The position numbers were made by a program, and so were the translations under genes. DNA of 32,376 nt from Pseudomonadota bacterium (GTDB lineage: Bacteria; Desulfobacterota; Desulfobacteria; Desulfobacterales; Desulfobacteraceae), in assembly GCA_018821715.1 (NCBI GenBank), contig JAHJLN010000170.1:1-32376 (forward strand), in the 5' to 3' direction. The notes under the pieces are model-generated. The model searched no databases. It worked only from the letters and a program-made list of their open reading frames with translations, and was not told the origin of the DNA. Of the stretch, positions 1 to 8,228 are shown piece by piece; position 1 is the first letter of the stretch, and each line of letters begins with the position of its first letter.

Positions 1-13
1 CGGTCGCAGAAAC

Positions 14-1741
14 TTGATTTTTTTTGGTTATAACCCTTTAGTAATCATACAGATATTGGTTTATAATGCACAATATAGAAGGAATCGTTGCCACACCCCC
101 AATCGTGAAGGCCATCACCTTACACCTTCGGTTTTTGCAGTCACAAATGAAAACGAGTATCTGGTGGGAGAGGCAGCAAAAGACTATGCAAGAAAAAATC
201 CAGACAAGGCTGTTTTCTCAATAAAAAGAATAATGGGTACCGACCATGAAGTCCTGGTGAACGGGCAAAGGTTTTCACCCCGGCAGATATCTTCTTTTAT
301 TTTAAAAAAAATTAAAGCGGATGTTGAAAACCATCTTCATGAGCCGGTAGACAAGGCTGTTATCACGGTGCCGGCCTATTTTAACCATTTAAGCCGCCAG
401 GCGACAAAAGAGGCGGGCGAGTTGGCAGGGTTCAAGGTTTTGCGGGTTATCAGCGAGCCCACGGCGGCAGCACTGGCATACGGACTCAAAAGAAAGGACA
501 TTAAAACGGTTCTGATCTGGGATCTTGGCGGCGGCACCTTTGATGTTTCCATACTTGAGCTGGACCAGGGATTTTTCAAGGTAAGGGCTGTGAACGGGAA
601 CAATAAACTTGGGGGCGAAGATTTTCTGAAAAAACTGGTGGACCATGTGGCTCAAGAATTTTACGCCATACACGGGGTTGATCCAAGAAAAAATGGTTTT
701 TCCCATCAACAGCTCAAGGAGTCCTGTGAAAAAGCAAAGGCTGAGCTTTCAGACCAACAGACGACACGCCTGTGTTTAACCTCAATACAAAGTCTGGATG
801 GCAGGATGATTGATTTCGAGACAAGGGTAGACCGGAAAACCTTTGAAGAGATAACTTCAGATCTTGTCGGGATGATGCTTCTGCCCACAAAGCAAGCCAT
901 AAAGGATGCAAGGATAGAGATCGAAAATATTGATCGGATTCTCCTTGTGGGCGGGGCCACAAGGATGGCATGTGTACAAACCATTGCAAAAGAATTTTTC
1001 CATCAGGATCCCTACCGGAAAATCAATCCGGACGAAGTGGTCGGGCTTGGAGCGGCAGTCCAGGCCGGTATTCTGACAAAAGAGATAGAGGATGTGGTTT
1101 TGCTGGATGTCAACCCCCTTTCTCTGGGCGTTGAAACCAAAGGCGGTCTCGTCGCAAGGATCATTCCCAGAAACACCATCATCCCCTTTTCAGACACACA
1201 GATCTTTACCACTGCCAAAATCAACCAGACCCGTATGGACATCAATGTTCTGCAGGGGGAGCGGGAACTTGCCCCTGACAATATCAGTCTGGGGCAATTC
1301 GGATTGACCGGGATTTATCCTCAACCCCGGGGTCAGTCCAGGGTGGAGGTCAGTTTTTCAATGGATGCCAATGGCATCCTTACTGTATCGGCCATGGATC
1401 TGCAGACAGACCACGAAGTGGGGATTACCATTGATTCAATGCAAAGGCTTACTGAAGAGATGATCAAAAAGACCATAATGGATGCTGAAGAACATTTTAA
1501 AAATGATGCAGAAAATAAGAAAAAGATAAAAACCCTTATCAAGGCTGAAAATCTTGTCACAACGGTTGATGAACTGATTAATGAAAAGTTTCAACAATTA
1601 TCAGAGGAACTGTTATTGCCGGAATTAAATTCTTTGGTTCAAGAGCTTAAAAAAAGCATGGAACAAGGGAATGTCACCGATATAGAGACAAGGGCCGGAC
1701 TCTTGACTCAGTTTGCCACTGGCGTGGGAAAAGGCAGGTAA
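14..1741 (+). CDS. Hsp70 (DnaK-like) chaperone with an aberrant N-terminus
   Basis: Hsp70 proteins are ATP-driven cytoplasmic chaperones that bind unfolded segments. The reading frame shows NREGHHLTPSV (residues ~30-40), the ITVPAYFN region (~117-124), the phosphate-2 motif LGGGTFDVS (~171-179), the adenosine motif VGGATR (~312-317) and the linker/substrate domain start VLLDVNPLSLGVET (~362-375). At 575 residues it is shorter than DnaK (about 610-640) and lacks most of the C-terminal lid tail. Residues 1-29 do not match any Hsp70: the phosphate-1 motif (DLGTT) is missing and the only available start is a TTG. Another frame (from 67) reads MHNIEGIVATP and would join the Hsp70 frame if the C5 run at 94-98 gained one base or lost two, so a frameshift or a rearranged 5' end is likely. 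The next gene begins 2 bases after the stop, suggesting translational coupling. The family call is firm; whether it works is not. Confidence 0.8.
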   Translation: MIFFGYNPLVIIQILVYNAQYRRNRCHTPNREGHHLTPSVFAVTNENEYLVGEAAKDYARKNPDKAVFSIKRIMGTDHEVLVNGQRFSPRQISSFILKKIKADVENHLHEPVDKAVITVPAYFNHLSRQATKEAGELAGFKVLRVISEPTAAALAYGLKRKDIKTVLIWDLGGGTFDVSILELDQGFFKVRAVNGNNKLGGEDFLKKLVDHVAQEFYAIHGVDPRKNGFSHQQLKESCEKAKAELSDQQTTRLCLTSIQSLDGRMIDFETRVDRKTFEEITSDLVGMMLLPTKQAIKDARIEIENIDRILLVGGATRMACVQTIAKEFFHQDPYRKINPDEVVGLGAAVQAGILTKEIEDVVLLDVNPLSLGVETKGGLVARIIPRNTIIPFSDTQIFTTAKINQTRMDINVLQGERELAPDNISLGQFGLTGIYPQPRGQSRVEVSFSMDANGILTVSAMDLQTDHEVGITIDSMQRLTEEMIKKTIMDAEEHFKNDAENKKKIKTLIKAENLVTTVDELINEKFQQLSEELLLPELNSLVQELKKSMEQGNVTDIETRAGLLTQFATGVGKGR

Positions 1742-1743
1742 CC

Positions 1744-2715
1744 ATGCGAATCCAACCTAAACACAGCACCATGCGGTTTTTGAAAATGAACCGGCCTTTT
1801 TTATACCCGGATGAACAGATCGTGCTGGAGGATCAGGGCGGGTTTAAGCATCTGTTTCTCTACGGTTGGAAACCAGCCCATATTTTTCTCACAACCAGAA
1901 GATTGATTCTCTGCCAGCTGAAAAAAAATGTTTTTGAGATTGATCTTTCAGCAATTTTTAAATTGGCTTTTGAAAACCAGTATTATGTATTACGCAAAAG
2001 GCAGATTTTATGTGTTCATTATAAAGAGGGCAATAGGAACGGGATTTTACGGATGGTGGTCAACGGGTTGCACACATGGAACAGCAGACTTTTCCAGTCA
2101 ACCCTTTTAAAGGTGGATGATAATTGTATCAAAATGATTGCAGGAAAGCTTGATGATAATTGCAGAACCATCCTGTGGTTTTTAAAGGAAAATGGCCATG
2201 CAAGAATTGATGAGCTGGCAGACATGATTGATGCAGCCAATCACATGGAGGTGCTGACCCATATCAAGGATGCCATCAATCCGGTTGCCCAAAAGTTTTT
2301 AGGGTGCCCGCTGCTGTCATTTGAAAGATCCAGGATTGATCCTGATACAGGAAAGACTGTTTTATTCTCCTGGTGGCTTGCAGGAGAGCGACAACACAGG
2401 AGCAAGGACCGTCTCCTGGATATCTTTGAAGAAAAAGACCATTACCAGATTATTCTAGAGGTAAAAAAGGTGGAAAAATCAGATTTGATTATATCCCTTG
2501 TGGGGAATGACATCAATGGTAAAGACCTGATGATAGAATCAAGGAAAATAGGATCAAAATGGGTTGAAAGATTCAGACTCTCACAGGAAGCTGTGTTTGA
2601 AAATCATGAAATTTATCTGAAAAACAATTTGCTTGAAATAAGATTGTTTAAAAAATCATGTCCCAAAAGCCTTGAAAATGCTGGCAAGGAGGAATCGGTA
2701 GTTATAATCCAATGA
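1744..2715 (+). CDS. PH-like / winged-helix / Hsp20-like fusion protein
   Basis: No single known family covers this 323-residue protein. Residues ~15-120 look like a PH/GRAM-type beta domain (PDEQIVLEDQGG, then an IFLTTRRLILCQ strand pair). Residues ~135-190 look like a small winged helix (ILWFLKENGHARIDELADM). Residues ~222-305 look like an Hsp20/alpha-crystallin (CS-like) fold: DIFEEKDHYQIILEVKKVEK corresponds to the family's DVFEEDD..VVVAELPGVEK stretch, and NNLLEIRLFKK corresponds to the final NGVLEVRL strand. GvpH, a gas-vesicle accessory protein, is an Hsp20 relative of this sort. Its position directly behind an Hsp70 gene suggests that the two proteins act together in folding or assembly. 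The domain assignment is by eye; the C-terminal Hsp20 call is the best supported of the three. Confidence 0.6.
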   Translation: MRIQPKHSTMRFLKMNRPFLYPDEQIVLEDQGGFKHLFLYGWKPAHIFLTTRRLILCQLKKNVFEIDLSAIFKLAFENQYYVLRKRQILCVHYKEGNRNGILRMVVNGLHTWNSRLFQSTLLKVDDNCIKMIAGKLDDNCRTILWFLKENGHARIDELADMIDAANHMEVLTHIKDAINPVAQKFLGCPLLSFERSRIDPDTGKTVLFSWWLAGERQHRSKDRLLDIFEEKDHYQIILEVKKVEKSDLIISLVGNDINGKDLMIESRKIGSKWVERFRLSQEAVFENHEIYLKNNLLEIRLFKKSCPKSLENAGKEESVVIIQ

Positions 2716-2759
2716 TATAGGTTCATTCCCGATTTTGACATTAAGAGCGAGGTACGAAT

Positions 2760-5462
2760 ATGGTTGAAACCCCGACTAATAAGAGAACAAAAGGAAGGTT
2801 TCCCAGGGAATCAAAAAGATCTTATTACTCTGGCAAACAAACAGAGGCGTTGGGAGGCAAAGGAAAACGGTTTCGTGGAATCCTTGAGAAGATGGAGCAT
2901 TGGATATGGGAAGTTGACTCTAATGGTCGATATACAGATTGCTCAAAGAGTGTTGAAAAGATTCTTGGTTACTTTCCCCATGAACTGATAGGGAAGACAC
3001 CTTTTGATTTCATGCCTTCCGATGAGGCCAAAAGAGTTAAAGAGACGTTTACTAAAATTATTATTAAAAAAGAATCAATAAAAGATCTGGAAAACTGGAA
3101 TGTTCACAAGGACGGAAGACAGGTGTGCCTTCTGACCAATGGAGTGCCCATCATAAGTGCAAAAGGAGAGATGCTTGGATTTCGCGGTGTTGACCGTGAT
3201 ATCACCGAACGTAAGCTGGCAGAGGATGCTCTGCAGAAGAGCGAGAGGCTGTATAAGAATATTTTTAACAACGCACGTGCAGGATTGTTTCGTTCAAGGC
3301 TATCCAATGGTAAAATTATGATGGCGAATAAACGAATGGCCGAAATTTTGGGGTATCAAAGTGTCGACGACTGCGTAAATAATTACGTTGCCATTGAACA
3401 TTATGTATATCCGGCAATGGGAGATGAACTGACTGCAATCCTGCAAAAAATAGGCAAAATTGATAATTTTGAAGCCCTGATCAGAAAAGACGATGGTTCT
3501 ATAGTATGTATTCAATTTTCAGGATCTCTATCTTTACAAGACGGCTTTTTCGAGGGAATCGCAACAGATATCACCGAGCGTAAGGACCTGGAAACCCTGT
3601 TAATAGATTCTGAAAAACGCTACAGGCGCCTTTTTGAAACCGCAAATGATGGGATATTGCTTCTCGAAAAAAAGGAATTTAAAATTCGTCATGCTAATCC
3701 GGCCATCACCTCGATATTTGGGTATTCCAACGAGGATTGCATTGGAAAAGAAATGAAGGATATTGGTTTCACATTTGAGGAGGGCACACCTCAAGAACTA
3801 TTACAAAGATTGGAAATAGACGGAGTAATTCATTTTAATGATATCCAGATAAAAACCAAAGACGGGCAGACCATCGATACCGATATTTATTTGGTAGACA
3901 AGACAAGTTTAATTCAATGTAATATCCGTGATATCACTGAACGGAAACAAATGGAGGCTGATCGAAATCAACTGCTTTCAGCGATTGAACAGGCTGGTGA
4001 GTCCATTGTTATCACCACCCTGGATGGTAGTATTAAATATATTAATCCAGCATTTGAGCGAATGACAGGCTATTCAAAACAGGAATCTGTCGGCAGAAAT
4101 CCCCGCTTCCTGAAAAGTGGGCTGCAGGATAAATCATTTTATAAGAACCTGTGGGATACCATTCTATCCGGCAACCACTGGTCTGGACGTCTGACTAACA
4201 AGCGCAAGGATGGAACTTTTTACGTCTCTAAATGCTCAATATCTCCAGTTAAAGACCCCCAAAGCAACCTTTTAAATTTCATTTGGATTGCAAAAGATAT
4301 CACCAAAAAGGCAGCACTTGAAAAAAAAATAGCACAGGTTCAGAAAATGGAATCTATAGGTATCTTAGCAAGTGGAATTGCCCATGACTTCAATAATATT
4401 CTTTCTGCCATTATTGGATTCACAGAATTGGCGCTTGACGAGGTAGAAAAAGAGACCACACTTGAAGATGATTTAAAGGAAATTCTTGTTGGCGGGATAA
4501 GAGCAAAGGATCTGGTCAAACAAATACTATCATTTGCAAGGCAGTCAGATGAACTCATTAATCCCCTTCGGATTGATGTTATTGCCAAAGAGGTGTTACG
4601 GTTCATCCGCGCTTCGATTCCTTCAACCATTGAAATTGACTCAGACATTGAGAGTGACTCCTTTGTCATGGGTAATCCAACACAAATTCATCAAATTTTC
4701 ATGAATCTTTGCACAAATTCAGCCCATGCAATGAAAGAGAACGGTGGCATTCTCCGGGTAAGCATTAACGATGTGGAAATAGATAAAAATCCTGAAGTTA
4801 AGGATATTGGTCTGGAAGAGGGAAACTATATCAAAATAAAAGTATCTGATACTGGAACCGGTATCCCGCCCGCCATCATTGGTAGAATTTTCGAACCATA
4901 CTTTACCACAAAGACAGTCGAAGACGGAACTGGAATGGGACTTTCGATGATCCACGGGATCATTGAAAATTATAGTGGTAAGATTATGGTAGAAAGTACA
5001 TTGGGAAAAGGAACCATTTTTACACTTTATTTTCCCATCACACAAAAGCCTGAGGCTTATCAACCCTATGAAGCAGGAAAATTGCCTTCAGGTACGGAAC
5101 GTATATTAGTTCTAGATGACGAAGCCTCAATATTAAAAATAGAGAGTCAAATTCTTAAGCGTTTTGGATATACAGTTGCAGCTTCGAGCAGCAGCGTGGA
5201 AGCATTGGAGCTGTTCCGCTCCCATCCAGATAATTTTGATCTGGTTATCACAGATATGACTATGCCAAAAATAACTGGTGAAAAGCTGGCTGCCGCACTC
5301 ATTGAAATCAGACCGGATATTCCGGTTATTTTGTGTACCGGCGGGAACCAGAAACTATCTGATAAAGATATTGGTCCTAAAGGCATCAAGGAGGTTATGC
5401 TCAAGCCAATTTCAATTGATGATCTGTTAAAATCTGTTAGAAAGGTCCTTGATGAATGTTAA
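2760..5462 (+). CDS. Hybrid sensor histidine kinase, four PAS domains plus receiver
   Basis: This is a 900-residue cytoplasmic sensor kinase with no obvious membrane segment. Four PAS domains occupy roughly residues 38-152, 160-275, 284-396 and 400-515, and each ends in an RDITERK-type or KDITKK signature. The HisKA helix carries the phospho-acceptor in GIAHDFNN (His542). The ATPase domain shows the N-box (Asn649/Asn653), the G1 box DTGTGI (Asp697) and the G2 box GTGMGL (~723-728). The C-terminal receiver has the LDDE acidic pair (Asp786/787), the phospho-acceptor Asp832 in ITDMTMP and Lys882 in LKP. The ATG at 2760 has GAGG seven bases upstream. It sits between the Hsp20-like and ArsA genes on the same strand, so it may sense conditions for that operon. 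Its third PAS resembles the second PAS of the kinase at 8229. The ligand is unknown. Confidence 0.93.
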   Translation: MVETPTNKRTKGRFPRESKRSYYSGKQTEALGGKGKRFRGILEKMEHWIWEVDSNGRYTDCSKSVEKILGYFPHELIGKTPFDFMPSDEAKRVKETFTKIIIKKESIKDLENWNVHKDGRQVCLLTNGVPIISAKGEMLGFRGVDRDITERKLAEDALQKSERLYKNIFNNARAGLFRSRLSNGKIMMANKRMAEILGYQSVDDCVNNYVAIEHYVYPAMGDELTAILQKIGKIDNFEALIRKDDGSIVCIQFSGSLSLQDGFFEGIATDITERKDLETLLIDSEKRYRRLFETANDGILLLEKKEFKIRHANPAITSIFGYSNEDCIGKEMKDIGFTFEEGTPQELLQRLEIDGVIHFNDIQIKTKDGQTIDTDIYLVDKTSLIQCNIRDITERKQMEADRNQLLSAIEQAGESIVITTLDGSIKYINPAFERMTGYSKQESVGRNPRFLKSGLQDKSFYKNLWDTILSGNHWSGRLTNKRKDGTFYVSKCSISPVKDPQSNLLNFIWIAKDITKKAALEKKIAQVQKMESIGILASGIAHDFNNILSAIIGFTELALDEVEKETTLEDDLKEILVGGIRAKDLVKQILSFARQSDELINPLRIDVIAKEVLRFIRASIPSTIEIDSDIESDSFVMGNPTQIHQIFMNLCTNSAHAMKENGGILRVSINDVEIDKNPEVKDIGLEEGNYIKIKVSDTGTGIPPAIIGRIFEPYFTTKTVEDGTGMGLSMIHGIIENYSGKIMVESTLGKGTIFTLYFPITQKPEAYQPYEAGKLPSGTERILVLDDEASILKIESQILKRFGYTVAASSSSVEALELFRSHPDNFDLVITDMTMPKITGEKLAAALIEIRPDIPVILCTGGNQKLSDKDIGPKGIKEVMLKPISIDDLLKSVRKVLDEC

Positions 5463-5533
5463 AATTAATATGAAGGAACTCGGAAACAACGACTACTCTG
5501 TCTTAAAAATCTGAACAAGGAGGCTTGACTCTC

Positions 5534-7516
5534 ATGAAAAAACTACCGGAATACCTGGAAAATTCAAACCTGCGCCTCCTTATTTTTGGGGGAAAAGGGG
5601 GTACCGGCAAAACAACCATGTCAAGTGCGGCTGCGGTCTGGCTTGCAAAGGCCAATCCCTTAACAAAAGTGATGATTATTTCCACGGACCCTGCACATTC
5701 TCTTTCCCACGGTTTTGGAGTGAAATTAGATAATCAAAGTACCTGTTTGATTTTTAATAACACCTCAGAATCCAATTTATATGCAAAACAGCTGGATGCA
5801 CAGGAGCTGACCGCTCAATTCAAACAGGAAAACGGTGATATCATGAAAAAAATTGCGAGCCGGGGCACCTATTTTGATCAAAAAGATATCTCTGAGTTTT
5901 TTGACCTCTCCCTGCCCGGCATGGATGAAGTAATGGCAATTATTGAGGTTGCTCAATTGCTGTCTGAAAACCTCTTTGATGTGCTGATAATTGATACCGC
6001 ACCCACCGGACATACCCTGCGCATGTTAAATCTTCCATTCCAAATGGAAAAATGGATCCAGGTGATGGACATGATGCTGGAAAAGCATCGCTATATGGCC
6101 ACACAATTTACCCGGCGAAAATATGTCAAAGATGAATGTGACTTTTTCCTGGAAGGACTAACTCAAAAAATACATACAGTGAACAATTTATTAAAGGACC
6201 AGCAGATAACACGGTTTATTCCGGTCATGATCCCTGAATTCATGAGTATTCAGGAGACTCAAAAATTGGTGAAAACATTGCTTGAAATGCATATTCCGGT
6301 TAAGGAGATTATTGTCAACCATGTAGCAGTTCAGAACGTATGTGAGTTCTGCACTGCACGAAAGTTTCAACAGGCCAACCCCATACTACAGATTCAACAG
6401 GAATTTTCAAAATTTGACCTGATTTTTGTGGAAAATTTTCAAGACGAGATCAAAGGGTACGATGATTTGTCTCTGCTTGGGAATTATTTGACAGGCAATT
6501 TTTATGACCTTTACAAAAAACAGGAACTTCAAAAACATGAGGCCATAATCCAAGATACAGACCAAACAATGAAAGTGTCAAATCCGGATTTTGATCCGGA
6601 TATCCAGTTTGTCATTATCGGTGGGAAAGGCGGTGTGGGCAAAACCACTGTTGCTTCTTCCATCGGACTTTATTTATCAGGTCTGTTTCAGGACAAAAAA
6701 ATATTGCTTTTTTCCACTGATCCGGCTCATTCTCTTTCAGATAGTCTGGATTTAGAAATAGGAAACTGTATAACCCCTGTCTCTTCCAATCTCTGGGCCA
6801 TGGAGATGAATGCCGACCAATTGTTTGAAGATTTTAAAAATTCCTATAAACAAGATATTTATCTCATGTTCGATCAATTTTTAACCAAAGGAATGGATAT
6901 TAAATTTGACAGGGAAGTAATGGCCGAGCTCTTTTCCATGGCACCCCCGGGATTGGATGAGATTATGGCAATAAACAAGATAATGGATCTGAAACTAAAA
7001 AATGAGTTTGATATGATTATTATAGATTCTTCCCCAACAGGCCACTTGTTGAGGTTCTTAGAACTTCCGGGACTTGTAAGGCAATGGCTCAAGACCCTTT
7101 TCAATCTGTTGATAAAGTACGAGGGAATCGTTAAATTAACCCGATCTGCACAAAAAGCCCTTGATCTGTCCAAAAACATAAGAAGAATTCAAGAAAACCT
7201 GACAGATCCTAAAAAAACCGCCTTTGTACTGGTTGCCATATCCGAGGCCATGGGGGTGCTGGAATCAGAAGACCTGTCTGCCTATTTGACTCAGGCAAAA
7301 ATTCCCTTAGCCCATCTTTTCATTAATATGGTATTGCCGGACACTGACTGTCCAGTCTGCGCCGTTAGACAAAAAAGCCAAAAATTTTATATTGAAAAAA
7401 TAAAGAGAAAATTTGCAAAAATATGTGTCTGGCAGATCCCTTTGTTCCCCCATGAGATTCATGGGAAAACCAATTTGAAAAAATTTATGAATAAACTTTT
7501 TAAATTGGATCAATAG
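5534..7516 (+). CDS. Tandem ArsA/Get3-family ATPase
   Basis: Two complete ArsA/Get3 ATPase units are fused. The first carries GGKGGTGKTT (~19-28), the STDPAHSLS segment (~51-59) and IIDTAPTGHTLR (~152-163). The second repeats these as GGKGGVGKTT (~363-372), STDPAHSLS (~394-402) and IIDSSPTGHLLR (~496-507). Each half also has one CxxC pair (CEFC ~270-273 and CPVC ~606-609), placed like the zinc pair at the dimer interface of Get3. ArsA drives arsenite export with ArsB, and Get3 delivers tail-anchored membrane proteins. No arsB, arsR or arsD is nearby, and the neighbours are chaperones, so a targeting or chaperone role fits better than arsenic resistance. The ATG at 5534 is preferred over the TTG at 5525 because AAGGAGG (5517-5523) lies ten bases upstream of it. 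The gene follows the kinase by about 70 bases. Confidence 0.88.
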   Translation: MKKLPEYLENSNLRLLIFGGKGGTGKTTMSSAAAVWLAKANPLTKVMIISTDPAHSLSHGFGVKLDNQSTCLIFNNTSESNLYAKQLDAQELTAQFKQENGDIMKKIASRGTYFDQKDISEFFDLSLPGMDEVMAIIEVAQLLSENLFDVLIIDTAPTGHTLRMLNLPFQMEKWIQVMDMMLEKHRYMATQFTRRKYVKDECDFFLEGLTQKIHTVNNLLKDQQITRFIPVMIPEFMSIQETQKLVKTLLEMHIPVKEIIVNHVAVQNVCEFCTARKFQQANPILQIQQEFSKFDLIFVENFQDEIKGYDDLSLLGNYLTGNFYDLYKKQELQKHEAIIQDTDQTMKVSNPDFDPDIQFVIIGGKGGVGKTTVASSIGLYLSGLFQDKKILLFSTDPAHSLSDSLDLEIGNCITPVSSNLWAMEMNADQLFEDFKNSYKQDIYLMFDQFLTKGMDIKFDREVMAELFSMAPPGLDEIMAINKIMDLKLKNEFDMIIIDSSPTGHLLRFLELPGLVRQWLKTLFNLLIKYEGIVKLTRSAQKALDLSKNIRRIQENLTDPKKTAFVLVAISEAMGVLESEDLSAYLTQAKIPLAHLFINMVLPDTDCPVCAVRQKSQKFYIEKIKRKFAKICVWQIPLFPHEIHGKTNLKKFMNKLFKLDQ

Positions 7517-7839
7517 ATTGTTATACCGTATACTGCGGTGGCGTCCGCCTCGCTTGTCATAACTCTCAGAGGACTACTGCCTTCCATCATATATAGAACG
7601 TCGGATTTTCCTTGTCATTTTATTTGAAAAAAATCGGAGTTTATCTATTGAACACATTAATCTTCTTCTCGGAGTTCAATACAGGGCCTGTATTCTTGAT
7701 CCAGTCCCTTTTCCCACAGACGTGTGGATGATGAGATATAATCAAAAGTTGTGTATGAGGTGTTAGGTGGTGTATCCTCCGGAAGATTGTTTAGCCGCAG
7801 TCGTTCCGGGTTTAAAAAAAACAAAAGGATACACACACC
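7517..7839. other. Intergenic stretch without a supported gene
   Basis: These 323 bases separate the ArsA-type gene from a transposase stump. There is a small palindrome (TATACCGTATA, about 7524-7534) and a GC-rich patch (GGCGTCCGCC). The possible 63-codon reading frame on the minus strand (7657-7848) shows no recognisable motif and overlaps the stump. The last ~150 bases are probably the upstream part of the IS256-type element, but I could not identify its inverted repeat. No clear terminator follows the ArsA-type gene. Confidence 0.4.
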
Positions 7840-7995
7840 ATGAAACAAAATACCGTAGTTGAGATGAAAAAACCAGAACCATTTGTTGATGACCCTTTGA
7901 CCGCAATTGTCCGCCAGGGAGCCAGAGACATATTGGCTAAAGCATTAGAAATGGAAATCAATAATTTCATAACCCAATATTCCTACCAAAGGTAG
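7840..7995 (+). pseudogene. N-terminal remnant of an IS256-type (MULE-like) transposase
   Basis: A 51-codon reading frame starts at an ATG and ends at TAG. Its peptide contains DDPLTAIVRQGARDILAKAL followed by EMEINNFITQY. This matches the start of IS256-family transposases, where DPLTEVLRQGARxLLxxA(L/V)E.E...F...Y is the usual opening. Those proteins run to about 400 residues and carry a DDE catalytic core, none of which is present here: the frame stops right after the conserved opening and the AT-rich DNA that follows encodes nothing similar. It is therefore a dead stump, left by a deletion or imprecise loss of the element. Confidence 0.7.
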
Positions 7996-8134
7996 GCGAC
8001 TATTGACGTTTCAAGCCATGGGTAAAATTTTAATTCGGGATAAGTTTAAAAATACCATCTATAATCGCGAGTTAAGCGAAAAAAAATTAAACTTTTAACA
8101 TTTTCGATATAAGATAAATATAATCGTATCAGTG

Positions 8135-8164
8135 AATTCATGGATATTTAAAGTGTCATGAATT
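8135..8164. promoter_or_regulatory. Inverted repeat upstream of the second kinase promoter
   Basis: AATTCATG (8135-8142) and CATGAATT (8157-8164) form a perfect 8-base inverted repeat with a 14-base spacer. It ends 14 bases before the predicted -35 box at 8179. The spacing would suit a dimeric activator or repressor. The repeat is AT-rich, so chance occurrence is possible. Confidence 0.3.
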
Positions 8165-8178
8165 AGCAAAAGCAACCA

Positions 8179-8208
8179 TTGACATTCAAACAAAATGAAA
8201 TCAATAAT
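8179..8208 (+). promoter_or_regulatory. Predicted sigma-70-type promoter of the second kinase
   Basis: TTGACA (8179-8184) is a perfect -35 box. AATAAT (8203-8208) follows after 18 bases as a -10 box. Transcription would start near 8215, giving a very short leader with the G-rich ribosome site GGGGG (about 8216-8220) before the ATG at 8229. Confidence 0.4.
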
Positions 8209-8228
8209 TTATTTTGGGGGAAAACAGC

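Noticed and set aside
5525-5533. TTG start of the ArsA-type gene at 5525
   Set aside because: It is too close to the AAGGAGG ribosome site. The ATG at 5534 has correct spacing.
7657-7848. 63-codon minus-strand frame before the transposase stump
   Set aside because: No motif, overlaps the stump's start region, and the upstream DNA is likely non-coding transposon end.
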